From contig NC_063444.1 in the NCBI RefSeq assembly GCF_020379485.1, positions 3,916,652 to 3,980,651 of the forward strand: a stretch of 64,000 nucleotides of DNA, given 5' to 3'. This stretch comes from Brassica napus (Eukaryota; Streptophyta; Magnoliopsida; Brassicales; Brassicaceae). Of this stretch, positions 12,461 through 21,983 are shown one piece after another. The position numbers and the translations under genes are program-made. The notes under the pieces were generated by a model. The model was not told the origin of the DNA. It saw only the letters and a list, made by a program, of their open reading frames with translations, and did no database searches. The first letter of the stretch is position 1. Every line of letters begins with the position of its first letter.

Positions 12461-15186
12461 CTAATCAGAATCTTCTGAATCTTCATCAAACTCCCCAACC
12501 TCGGCTTCCGGCTCTGAATGTACGACAGCATCATGTCCAAACACAGTCAAATTCTCAACGAGTTGAACATTTTCCAAATCTTCAACTGCCTGGGCGTTGC
12601 TGGTAGACTCTGGTTGCAATGGTTCATCATCATCAGAAGTTCCATCCACTCGTCCTCTTGGGTTGATTTGCGTTACAGTAACCCATGGATCGTCTCTGTA
12701 CGTCACCCGAGGGTAACTGATGTAGCACACCTATACATATCAATTATACAAGTATTAGTAAAATATATAACATTAATTAATTATATTGGTAAAAAATTGT
12801 GAATAGATTGACATACCTGATCAGCTTGCGAACCAAGAATGAAGGGATCATAATATTAAAGTTTCCGCCGCGAATGAACTGATGTAACACCAAACGCATC
12901 AATCTTCACTCCTCTATCTGGGGTGGTGTCATACCAATCACAATAGAATACTACACAACGCAATCCAACCATTCCAGAAAATTGGATTTCCAATATTTCT
13001 TTTATGTTGCCGTAGTAGACATCGTCACCAGAAGAAGATGAAACACCAGCATCATATGTTGTCTTAGAATGACCTTTCCTTGTGAATGCATATCCTCGCG
13101 TACAAAATTTAGGATATGATTTGACCACATAGTTTGGTCCCTGCACAAATTCGCGTATCCAATCATCGAACACAAGACCTCTGGCCAAACCATCATTCAC
13201 CTATAAATTAAAAACATATATGATTGCAAAATTAATTAGTTTATATATATTAAATTTAAACTAATCATTTGCATAGGGTAATATGATATATGACTCACAT
13301 AACTACGAAGCCACGCAGCAAATCATTTATCTCTAAGTTGTCGAAGCTCATCTTCTGTTGCATGCCTGTGAGTCATACGCAACTCCGCCATATATAAACT
13401 ATATACAAAAATATTATCAATATGAAATAAAATTATTGAATATTAATCTAACAATAAATGAATAAATATTTTTACCTCTCATATTGTAGAACATCTTCAC
13501 AGTTGGTGAGCAAATATGTTTGCAAATGAGCGTGCTCAGTGTCCGTAAGTCTCCGCTTCGTGAATTTTCCACTAAGTCGTCCTATTTCCTTGAACATCCT
13601 CGAATGTTTTCATGTCCACCTACATCAAAATACCTAAACTGCATCAAAATACCTAAACTGCTTCAACAAATCTTTCCCACTAACTTCCTCAGGTGGACCA
13701 TCAAACACCTGTTTGTTCTTCGTAAACGAAGTCTTACTCCTGCGGTATGGATGATCAGGTGGTAGAAATCGTCTGTGACAGTCAAACCAACACGTTTTCC
13801 TTCCGTTCTTTAGTTGGAAAGCATCTGTGTCATCTTGACAATATGGACATGATAGCTTCCCATGTGTTGTCCATCCAGATAACATACTATATGCTGGAAA
13901 GTCACTTATTGTCCACATAAGAACTGCCCGCATCTGAAAGTTTTCTTTGCGCGAAACATCGTATGTCTCAAAACCATGCGCCCATAGTTGTTGCAACTCA
14001 TATATTAGTGGTTGAAGAAACACATCCAGTGATCTTTTAGGATGATCTGGCCCGAGGACGAGAATTGAGAGAAACAAAAACTCTCGTCGCATGCACAAGC
14101 TCGGCCGTAAGTTGTACGGTGTCACAATAACTGGCCATAGAGAATACTGCCTTCCATGCTTTCCAAATGGGCTGAAACCATCAGTAGATAATCCAAGATA
14201 AACATTTCTTCTCTCTTCCGCAAATTCTGGATATGTTGACTGGAAATGTTTCCAAGCCTTTGCATCTAAAGGATGTCTAATCTCACCATTTGTGGAATGC
14301 TCTGCATGCCATCTCATTGCTTTTGCTGTGCGCTCACACAGATACAACCTCTTCAATCTTTCCGTCAAAGGTAAATACCACATTCTTTTGAATGGGATCA
14401 GAACTCTTCCCCTCGTCTCCTGATAACGAGGTTTCCCACAAAATTTGCATACATTCCGTGTCTCATCCGCTCTCCAGTAGATCATGCAGTTGTAAATACA
14501 TACATCTATCACTTCATACGGTAGTTGAAGACCTGCAACAAGTTTCTGAACCTCGTAGTATGAACCCGGTGCAAGGTTATCCTCAGGTAGAATACCTTTG
14601 ACAAAATCAGTAATCGCATCCATACATTCTTCAGCCAAATTATAGTCTGTCTTAATACCCATTAATCTAGTTGCAGATGATAAGACTGGATGACCATCAC
14701 TACAATTTTGATACAAAGGTTGTTTTCCTGCATCTAACATGTCAAAAAATCTCATAGACTCGGGGTTTGGTTCTTCCCCTCTATAATGATCATGTACCAT
14801 CTGCTCAGTACCTACACCATAATATATATCCGTTCTAGATTCTTCTAACCTAATATCAGGCTGAGGTTCACTAACAGGCTGAGGTTCGCTAGTAAACCAT
14901 ATTCATAACCAGTTTCCCCATGAAGGTACCAAACTTTATAATTACGTGAAAACCCTTTCATATACAAATGAGTCCAAACATCAAATTCTTCTATAACCTT
15001 ATTATTATTGCAAGAAGAGCAGGGACATCTTAACATACCACTTTTTGCATCCGGTTGCTGTTGAACAAGCCTCATGAATTCTCCAATCCCTTGAACGTAT
15101 TCTTCCGTAAGCAAATTGGTGTTCGGATCCAAATGAGGTTTATCCATCCAGGAACGATAATGAACTTCTGAAGACATGATTTTCAC
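12461..15186 (-). pseudogene. TNP2-like CACTA transposase, broken
   Basis: The N-terminus has the transposase-associated domain with its cysteine motif (RCPCSSCNNNK, then WYLHGETGYEYG). The Transposase_21 region follows at 14800-13634 (NVCKFCGKPRY, LSTDGFSPFG, RAVLMWTISDFPAYSMLSG, CPYCQDD). The DUF4216-like C-terminal part is at 13200-12818 and the acidic tail at 12730-12461. Damage seen: a 1-bp frameshift near 14895 in a small tandem repeat; an internal deletion near 13630 that removes the stretch where the family has its H-N-L-D-V-M-H motif and much of the following domain; an in-frame TGA at 13326-13324; and an in-frame TAA at 12858-12856. It cannot make a full transposase. Confidence 0.85.
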
Positions 15187-15279
15187 GGAATTGTTATGAC
15201 TAAAGAGAATGAAGAGAGAATGAAGTGTGAATGAGTTGAATGAGGAGGGGTTGTATTTATAGGAAATTGCTTACGGACC

Positions 15280-15715
15280 TCCGATGACTTTCCGACGAAA
15301 TTCCGACGGATGTAAAGCAGTCCGTCGGTATTCCGTCGGAATTGTCCAATCTCAAACGGCTATATAACAGTCATATATATTTGTCGGCAACAGTCACATG
15401 GTTCGTCGAAATTCCGTCGGAAAATACCGACGGAATTCCGACGACTTTGCTGTTTATCGGAATGTCGTCGGAAATTCGTCGGAATATACCGACGAACTTC
15501 CGACGACTACAACGGTTACATTTTTTATCGGAATGTCGTCGAAAAGTCGTCGGAAAATTCCGACGAACCATATTTCGTCGGAATTCCGTCGGAAACGGCC
15601 GACGGAATTCCGACGACTTAATTTTTTTGGATTTGGTCGGAAATTTGTCAGTATTCCGTCACAAATTTCCGACGACCTAGGTGTCCGTCGGAACCTCCTT
15701 CGGAATTCGGTGTGT
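15280..15715. repeat. Right subterminal repeat array of the CACTA element
   Basis: Many copies of CGTCGGAATTCCGTCGGAA-type words in both orientations lie within about 430 bp of the right terminus, mirroring the left arm. Long open frames here in several phases are by-products of the repeat and not genes. Confidence 0.85.
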
Positions 15716-15727
15716 TTTCTTGTAGTG

Positions 15728-17247
15728 TTAGCTATACTCTGTAAATGCATAATACGTCGAACTTCTAGTTCTGACTCTTTAGTGGGAGGATCAAGATATA
15801 ACAATGATGGTACACTCCATTTTATATCACTTCCAACATTTTTGTTTTCTCCCCCTAGAACTGGGAATACATTTTCGTCAAAATGACAATCAACAAAACG
15901 TGCTGTAAAGACGTCACCAGTCTGTGGTTCTAGGTATCTAATAATTGATGGGGAATAAAAACCAACATATATTCCCAATCTTCTTTGTGGTCCCATCTTT
16001 GTACGTTGTGGTGCTGCTACAGGCACATATACCGCACAACCAAAGATTCTAAAGTTGGAAATGTTTGGTTCTCGACCAAACGCTAACTGTAGTGGGGAAT
16101 ACTTATGGTATGCACTCGGTATGATCCGAATGAGTGCTTCTGCATGCAAAATGGCATGTCCCCATACAGAGGTTGGAAGTTTTGATCTCATGATCAATGG
16201 TCTTGCAATCAATTGCAGACGCTTAATTAAAGATTCAGCCAAACCATTTTGCGTATGAACATGAGCAACCGAATGTTCAACTTCAATTCCCATTACCATA
16301 CAATAGTCATTGAATGCTTGGGATGTGAATTCACCAGCGTTGTCTAGTCTAACTCTTTTAATAGTATAATCAGGAAACTGCGCTCGCAGTTTGATCATCT
16401 GAGTTAGAAATCTCGCAAATGCCACATTTCGAGATGATAATAGACAAACGTGTGACCATCTACTGGATGCGTCAATTAATACCATAAAATAGTGGAATGG
16501 TCCACAAGGTGGGTGTATAGGTCCACATATATCGCCTTGAATTCTTTCAAGGAACTTTGGTGATTCTTTATCGATTTTGGTTGGCGGTGGCCTTACGATC
16601 AATTTTCCTAGAGAACATGCAACACATGTCATTTTATTCCCTTGAGAAATCTCCTGGATTTTCAGTGGATGACCATGTGAACTTTCTATGATTTTACGTA
16701 TCATTGTAGTTCCTGGGTGGCCAAGGCGATCATGCCATAACGTGAACTCTTCTGGGTTCCGTTCTACTACAAGATTTGGTTCGATCTCATCGATATAAGT
16801 ATGATGTAACCCCGAAGGAAGCTCTGGAAACTTTTCTAATATGTGTTTTCTGCCACATTTCTCAGAAGTTACATACATGTATTTCTTTCCATCTTCAGTT
16901 GCAGACTGAGTATCATATCTGTGAAGATATATGTCTTTAAAACTCAACAAATTCCTTTTAGAACTTGGAGAATATAGAGCATTATTTATGGAAAATTTTG
17001 TTCCATTCGGTAAAGTAAAGTTTGCTTTACCAGTTCCTTCAATCACGTCTGCAGGACCTGATATTGTATTGACGACAATTCTTGTCGGTTTTATATCAAA
17101 GAAATATCTCTTTTGCCTCAGAATAGTGTGCGTCGTTCCACTATCTGGTATGCATATTTCACGAATCAGTTTCTTAGATTTTGCTCCATTAGCATTCTGA
17201 TCCATTTCTGAAATTGTCATAAATATAAAAGGAAACATAAAATTCAT
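15728..17247 (-). pseudogene. Copia Pol, N-terminal half: protease and integrase
   Basis: The frame opens at 17247 or at the second methionine (17205, MDQNANGAKS). Protease has PDSGTTHT, a variant of the usual D-S-G-A-T box. The pre-integrase zinc finger follows (WHDRLGHPG ... CVACSLGKL, the HHCC pattern). The integrase core shows GDICGP, RLDNAGEFTS and NGLAES, supplying the D, D and E of the catalytic triad. Past about residue 500 the frame enters the CACTA end at 15727 and reads repeat DNA. Its continuation is at 8937-6897. No other defect was seen. Confidence 0.9.
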
Positions 17248-17397
17248 TCATATAAGGAAAAACACAATAATTATACATTAAGGTGACGTTAAAAACATCA
17301 TTATTTGTTTAACAGGAAATGTAATAATTATACATGACAATATTGAAAACTATTCAATAGTCTTATTATAAGCATTTCGGCTCTCTTCAGGAGTAAT
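17248..17397 (-). other. Gag-Pol gap with intron-like features
   Basis: Between the gag stop (17398) and the pol start lies about 150 bp of AT-rich sequence that ends on the minus strand in ATTTATGACAATTTCAG just before the pol methionine. This is a good 3' splice site. Most plant copia elements encode Gag-Pol in one frame, so the two-frame layout may reflect splicing that joins or separates gag and pol. A donor is not certain. Confidence 0.4.
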
Positions 17398-18357
17398 CTA
17401 GTCCAGCTCATTAGCGAAGTCGGAGGCATCGAGGTATGATGTCCCTTCAAAGTTTTCAGTGAGGTTCACTTCTTTAGCTTTGCCTTTCGTGGACTCTTGA
17501 TATAACTTACAGAGATGTGAAGGAGTACGACAGGTACGGGACCAATGTCCTTTACAACCACATCTGTAACACACTGTCTCACGCTTCTGGGTGGTATCCT
17601 CTTGAGTTTCTTTACCCTTGGAAACTTTCCCGGGTCTAACCCACTTGTTAGATCCCCTCCATTTGGGATTGTAAGTTTTTCCACGTTTATTGTTGAAACG
17701 GCGGCCATGACCTCGATTGGCCTGGTTTCTCCTTTCTGAATTTTCTATCGCCGTAGCATTCACTTCAGGGAATGCTTTGGCTCCCGCAGGTCGGGAATTG
17801 TGGTTTTTGATCAAGAGCTCATTGTTCTTTTCAGCTAACATGAGCGCAACCATCAGTTCAGAAAATCTCTTGTACCCGCATTTTCTGTAAATTTCGGGCA
17901 AGAAGTGAAGCTGTTTGTGGAAAGTGATATATGTTTTATTCATCATTTCTGCCTCAGAGACAGGATTACCACAATACTTCAGGAGTGCAACTATCCTCAG
18001 GACAGCGGAATTGTAATCCTCAACCTTTTGAAAATCTTGGAACCTCAGATTTTTCCACTCTTCTAGAGCGTGAGGGAGATTGATTTGTCTCTGGTTATCG
18101 AACCTCTCTTTTAAAGTTTGCCACAGTTCAGCTGGGTCCTCGACGTTTGCATAGTCGTGCGTTAGATTTTCATCTAAATGCTTCTTCAGGAAGATTATCA
18201 CTTCGGCTATATGCTCGGGTGGTGATTTGTTACTGATTACAATGGTTTCGGTTATCTTTTTCATCACCAGATATGGTTTCACGTTTGTGACCCACCCGAC
18301 GTAATTTTCGCCTGTTATTTTCAGGGCCGGGAACTGGAGTTTCTCGATGTTTGCCAT
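17398..18357 (-). CDS. Copia Gag protein with CCHC zinc knuckle
   Basis: 319 codons starting MANIEKLQFPALKITGENY, typical of the N-terminus of plant copia Gag (UBN2/DUF4219-type capsid region). It continues through the conserved capsid helices (LPEIYRKCGYKRFSELM). A basic stretch precedes one CCHC knuckle (CYRCGCKGHWSRTC), the nucleic-acid-binding nucleocapsid part. The frame is open throughout. Gag forms the virus-like particle that packages the retrotransposon RNA. The stop at 17398 separates it from pol. Confidence 0.9.
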   Translation of the reverse strand: MANIEKLQFPALKITGENYVGWVTNVKPYLVMKKITETIVISNKSPPEHIAEVIIFLKKHLDENLTHDYANVEDPAELWQTLKERFDNQRQINLPHALEEWKNLRFQDFQKVEDYNSAVLRIVALLKYCGNPVSEAEMMNKTYITFHKQLHFLPEIYRKCGYKRFSELMVALMLAEKNNELLIKNHNSRPAGAKAFPEVNATAIENSERRNQANRGHGRRFNNKRGKTYNPKWRGSNKWVRPGKVSKGKETQEDTTQKRETVCYRCGCKGHWSRTCRTPSHLCKLYQESTKGKAKEVNLTENFEGTSYLDASDFANELD

Positions 18358-18883
18358 TTGTATTTCTAAAACACAAAATAATAATTTTATTAGAACTTCA
18401 TAATTTAAAAACCGTTTACATTAATCATGCAAGCAATTACAAGGAGAAGTGATGTAAAGAAAATTAAACCGATATTCATCTTAAATTCACTCGGAGTAAA
18501 TTCTCCAACGAATAAACCATGAATAGTAACACAAACAAAAATGGCACATAAAAACAAAAGTGCGCGAATCATCTTTCTTGAAATGAAAAATCGGAGGAGA
18601 GCGATTTGAATTTTTTTTTTTTTTTTTTTTGAGAGAAGATGAAATGCTTTGGATGATGAAATGGAGTGAAAATGAGTTGTATTTATAGATGAAAATTACT
18701 GTTCATGACCGTTGGAGAAAGGGTAAATTTTTGAAAAAATTTCTTTGTGACCGTTGGGGTTAAATCGAGTGCACTAAAAATCAGTCTGAAAATATCGTAT
18801 TAAACAGTCAATCAAATCTATAAAATTTCATAAAAGTTAAAATTATGGCAATGAAATATTTATGTTATGACAACAAATCATGC
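18358..18883 (-). other. Leader region of the copia element, first part
   Basis: AT-rich untranslated leader between the gag start and the repeat array, including a 20-base poly(T) run near 18610-18630. No gene seen. The TTTATAG segments near 18680 are not interpreted. Confidence 0.5.
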
Positions 18884-19157
18884 GACGGCTCAGCCGATCA
18901 ATGCAGAGTAATAAATAAATTATACGGCGGCTCGGCCGACCAATTAATAACAAACAGAATATAAGGCGGCTCGGCCGACCAATAAATAATAAACAGGATA
19001 TAAGGCGGCTCGGCCGACCAATAAATAATAAACAGAATATAAGGCGGCTCGGCCGACCAATAAATAAATTAAATTATTAGTAAATAATATAGGCGGTATT
19101 CCGGCCATTATAACATAATATAAATAATAGTAGAGGCGGTATACCGACCATTATAAC
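18884..19157. repeat. 39-bp tandem repeats in the copia leader
   Basis: The GC-rich word GGCGGCTCGGCCGACC recurs exactly every 39 bp at 18926, 18965, 19004 and 19043, separated by AATAAATAATAAACAG-type spacers. A related copy is at 18884, and two diverged copies (GGCGGTATTCCGGCCATT, GGCGGTATACCGACCATT) are at 19092 and 19135. Each core contains the palindrome CGGCCG or a close variant. The array lies in the 5' untranslated leader downstream of the 5' LTR. Confidence 0.9.
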
Positions 19158-19215
19158 AGGTTATAAATGATACAAATAAATTTTACCGAATCGCAGAGTG
19201 ATCGTGCTGATAACG

Positions 19216-19463
19216 TGTTATAAAAAGAACTGGAATTTTATTATATCGCCGGAATTTAAATAAAGCAAAATTTTATACCCGTACGAAGAAGATAATACTG
19301 ATAAGAAGAGAGGATGTGTTATTGAAGAAAAAGGATGGTGTGTTTACAAACGAACGCAAACGTTCGTATATATAGAAGGAAATTTACTGTGCAAATAGTG
19401 CTGCGGGCCCACATCCTTTTATATTTTCAACATATACGGCTGCTTTATTTGACTTTCATAACA
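19216..19463 (-). repeat. 5' LTR of the copia element
   Basis: 248 bp, TG...CA ends, near-identical to 6503-6751. It is the 5' LTR because the element is read from right to left. The adjoining internal sequence on the minus strand (CGTTATCAGCACGATCAC) should hold the primer binding site; I could not assign its tRNA. The base run TTTAG just outside is the target duplication. Confidence 0.9.
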
Positions 19464-19616
19464 TTTAGAAATATTATTAGTTGATTCCCAATACAAGTAG
19501 ATAATTAGGCGAATTAGAAGTTAAGAAAGACTTTGCTTACCACAATGACATAATGTCAAGTGAAGAGGGTTTCTAGAATAATGCGGAAAATCTTTTCAAT
19601 AGAGTTTATGGTAATA

Positions 19617-19637
19617 GTTGTCCAAAAAAAAAAAAAA
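19617..19637 (+). mobile_element. Micro-retroposon: TTGTCC plus poly(A) with 12-bp target duplication
   Basis: TTTATGGTAATA occurs at 19605-19616 and again at 19638-19649. The 21 bases between are GTTGTCC followed by 14 A. A perfect target duplication around a bare poly(A) 3' end is the signature of target-primed reverse transcription by LINE machinery with extreme 5' truncation. A second insertion with the same 3' end is at 53758-53786. Confidence 0.75.
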
Positions 19638-19703
19638 ATTTATGGTAATAATAATTTAATACCTGTTGTTGAAAAGCAAAAGTCTTCCACCAGGTTTTAA
19701 TTG

Positions 19704-20930
19704 TTTTTTTTTGCTAAAGGGTAAATATCATTAACAAGATAACGAAGGTCTGATTACAAAGAATTGCAATCAAAATATGCAACTAAGCCATTCAGATGAA
19801 AAGGGCCGCAAAAAAAAAATAAAAACCCTAAACATCTAATTAAGATCACAAGTTTGATCAACAGAACAAGACTTCGACCTATCAGTTAAGCATCAAACAT
19901 CAGCAAAGATTCCTTACGAGCGCTTCCAGGTACCAATAATGGTGACGAGGAGAAGGCTATGCAGAGTCAGTTTACCTTAGAGGAAATCCAAAGAGTTTCT
20001 TTGTCGCGACGACGGAGGGCCAGCTACCACTCCGATGCAGGCTTAGGAAGACTCCACAGATTCTCTCAGCCGCGACGACAAAGGGCCATGCAATCCACTC
20101 CAGTGCATGCTGAGGTACGCTCCGTTGAAACCGAAACCAGAAGCCTCTCAGAGAGCTCAAACTCGAAAGAGGAGCAGCCGGAGCTTGTAGACGGAGTTGA
20201 AGATTGGGAGAAGCCATACGACTTTTCGAAAACAGGCAAAATCCATCAAAAGCAAGTCCCTTCCAGCGTGGTTTATAGAGACACAATGGGTCTGTCCTCA
20301 AGGACCCTGAGCATCAACCATCAAAGCACAACAGAGAGAAACAGAGCAACAACAGATATTACCATGGAAGCTGATACTTGAAGTTAAGAAGAGGCTCTCA
20401 GCGGAGAACCACGGCTCCGCCGCTCTCAGAGGAAAAAATCCTGAGGAGAGGCTCTACGCACCTTGGATCTACGCGACTGACATACCACCAGGAGGCAAGT
20501 CGTGCGTGATGAGAGGAGAGGCATCGACGCTTCCAAACTAATCACGATGGCTTGGGCTTAGATCTGACTCAGATCTAACGCTGGCGGTCTGGAGAGACGG
20601 AGAGGCAAAGCCACCATGATTCACGAGACCGTCTCGACCTCGACTGGGTTCCAGGGAAGAGAGGCACTCACCAGACTTCCGATTAGATTTGCAGTGACAA
20701 AAATCCAGAACCTAGAGACAAGAAGGAGGAGACAGCGATTCTGAAACGTAGCGGATATGGTTGAGACAGCCAAAGCTGCCGCCGACCTCTTCGAGCAAGA
20801 TTAAGATGAAGAAACTAGGGTTTAGTCAGCGGAGATGGAGAGACCAAAGAAAGAAAGTTACTTCTGTCTTCTCTCTTAATTTCGGCTTTTTTGCACTCAA
20901 TTTCTAGTAGAATTTTTCCTTTGATTGATA
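19704..20930 (-). mobile_element. Non-LTR retroposon, about 1.2 kb, minus strand
   Basis: The element is bounded by GGTTTTAATTGTT (19693-19705) and GGCTTTAATTGTT (20931-20943), a 13-bp target duplication with one mismatch. It ends on the minus strand in TTTACCCTTTAGC plus poly(A) (the T run at 19704-19712). Frames of 140 (plus) and 109 (minus) codons inside it show no family I recognise, with internal near-repeats such as GTCGCGACGACGGAGGGCCA and CCGCGACGACAAAGGGCCA. It could be a non-autonomous LINE derivative comparable to the Sadhu retroposons of Arabidopsis, but this assignment is only a suggestion. Confidence 0.7.
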
Positions 20931-21118
20931 GGCTTTAATTGTTATGAAAACACTTTAACAGGGTCATCAAATTATACAGGCAACCTATCGAATTATAATT
21001 AATTGTAATTATGGTTGACAATAACTAGAATCCATAGAACTCGAAAGAATAAAGAAGATTCAAAATGGAACACACAATAAAATATAATTAAAATTTACGA
21101 AGTCAAATATGCCAATTA

Positions 21119-21374
21119 CTCCCTCTGTTTCTGAAAGTAAGATTTTCTAGAGTATGCACGCTTATTAAGAATTTAATAAATGTTTATAATTTAATTTATT
21201 TTTTACTTTATTATACACTTTCCAATAACTTTCCACCAATGAAATTTAATCAATTCAAGTATTCTCAATTAATGTTCCTCAAAAGTATAAAAAAGTACCT
21301 TAACAATATAGAAAATCTATCTTTGTGGAACAAGAAAAAAACCTAAAACATCTTACTTTCGGGAACGGAGGTAG
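21119..21374. mobile_element. Stowaway-like MITE
   Basis: Inverted ends CTCCCTCTGTTTCTGAAAG and, reversed from the right, CTACCTCCGTTCCCGAAAG, both continuing GTAAGAT. They are flanked by TA on both sides. This is the terminal signature of Tc1/mariner-derived Stowaway MITEs. It lies about 600 bp upstream of the WRKY start codon. Confidence 0.8.
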
Positions 21375-21815
21375 TATTATTTTTTAATCATTCATCTGCT
21401 CTTTGACAACTCCTACCTTCTTGTCTCAACCAAAATCCAGCTGGGCCTCTTCTCTCCATCGAGTGTGAATTATGTTGACATTTTATCATCATTTTGTAAT
21501 TTGCACTATTTTGCTTGTTTCCGTGTGTGAATGAATCATTGACAATTTTATAAATTTATAGAAACTTCCACACATTTGATTAAGCCACAGTTTTTTTTTC
21601 CACTTTTTGATAACAAATTTTGTAAACAAATTATAAAAGATGGCGCGTCACGATTTTTGTTTTTAAAAGGATCTTTAATTTGAATAAACAATAAAATTCA
21701 GATGCCAGCTGGGGCCCAGTTACCTCGAACTTGAGGAGGAGACCAAACTCTTTGATTGCTTTATTCCATGGAAAGACTCAACTCAATCGCAACCGTTAGA
21801 TCAAAACCTTACCAG

Positions 21816-21821
21816 TTGACT
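21816..21821 (+). promoter_or_regulatory. W-box in the WRKY gene leader or promoter
   Basis: TTGACT, matching the (T)TGAC(C/T) WRKY-binding core, lies 163 bp before the start codon. A second TTGACT is in intron 1 at 22861-22866. WRKY genes are often self- or cross-regulated through such sites; binding here is an inference. Confidence 0.45.
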
Positions 21822-21896
21822 TTAATCACACAACCTGACCCGGTCACCTCCTTTCCCCATATATCACGCCATCCTCCCTCTCTCTTCTCATCCACC

Positions 21897-21918
21897 ACCT
21901 CTCTCTCTCTCTCTCTCG
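21897..21918 (+). repeat. (CT)n microsatellite in the WRKY 5' leader
   Basis: An uninterrupted CT run of about ten units, typical of plant core promoters and leaders (Y patch). It is followed within 70 bp by the WRKY start codon. Confidence 0.6.
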
Positions 21919-21983
21919 TCTTCAAACGTTCCTCTCATTTCCTCAGAGCAACAAAACCAAAGAAGCTATACAGTGAGCTCATC

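Larger units (their letters stand above)
8938..15727 (-). mobile_element. CACTA (En/Spm-type) transposon inserted in the copia pol gene
   Basis: Both ends carry the same 15-bp inverted repeat CACTACAAGAAAACA, and TTA flanks it on both sides (8935-8937 and 15728-15730), the 3-bp target duplication of CACTA elements. Both arms (8960-9300 and 15280-15715) are packed with CGTCGGAATT/TTCCGACGA subterminal repeats. It carries two minus-strand genes, a TNP2-like transposase (12461-15186) and a TNPA-like gene (9494-11003), in En/Spm order. Both are damaged, so the element is probably non-autonomous, although its ends look competent for mobilisation in trans. Confidence 0.95.
6503..19463 (-). mobile_element. 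Complete Ty1/copia LTR retrotransposon, split by a CACTA insertion
   Basis: Two direct LTRs of 249 and 248 bp (6503-6751 and 19216-19463) begin TGTTATAAAAAG and end CATAACA. They flank Gag, protease, integrase, reverse transcriptase and RNase H in copia order on the minus strand. Flanking target duplications are GTTAG and TTTAG (four of five match). By eye the LTRs differ by about six substitutions and one 1-bp gap, so insertion was fairly recent. Without the 6.8-kb CACTA element the copia element would be about 6.2 kb. The pol frame is continuous on both sides of the CACTA insertion, so the element may have been functional when hit. Confidence 0.95.

Noticed and set aside
15371..15886. Overlapping long frames on both strands (up to 162 codons)
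   Set aside because: They lie in the CGTCGG subterminal repeat array of the CACTA element. The repeated words avoid stops in several phases, so the frames are by-products.
19195..19215. Primer binding site of the copia element
   Set aside because: The sequence next to the 5' LTR (CGTTATCAGCACGATCAC on the minus strand) is in the right place, but it does not match the usual initiator-Met site (TGGTATCAGAGC) and I could not assign a tRNA, so it is not listed as a feature.
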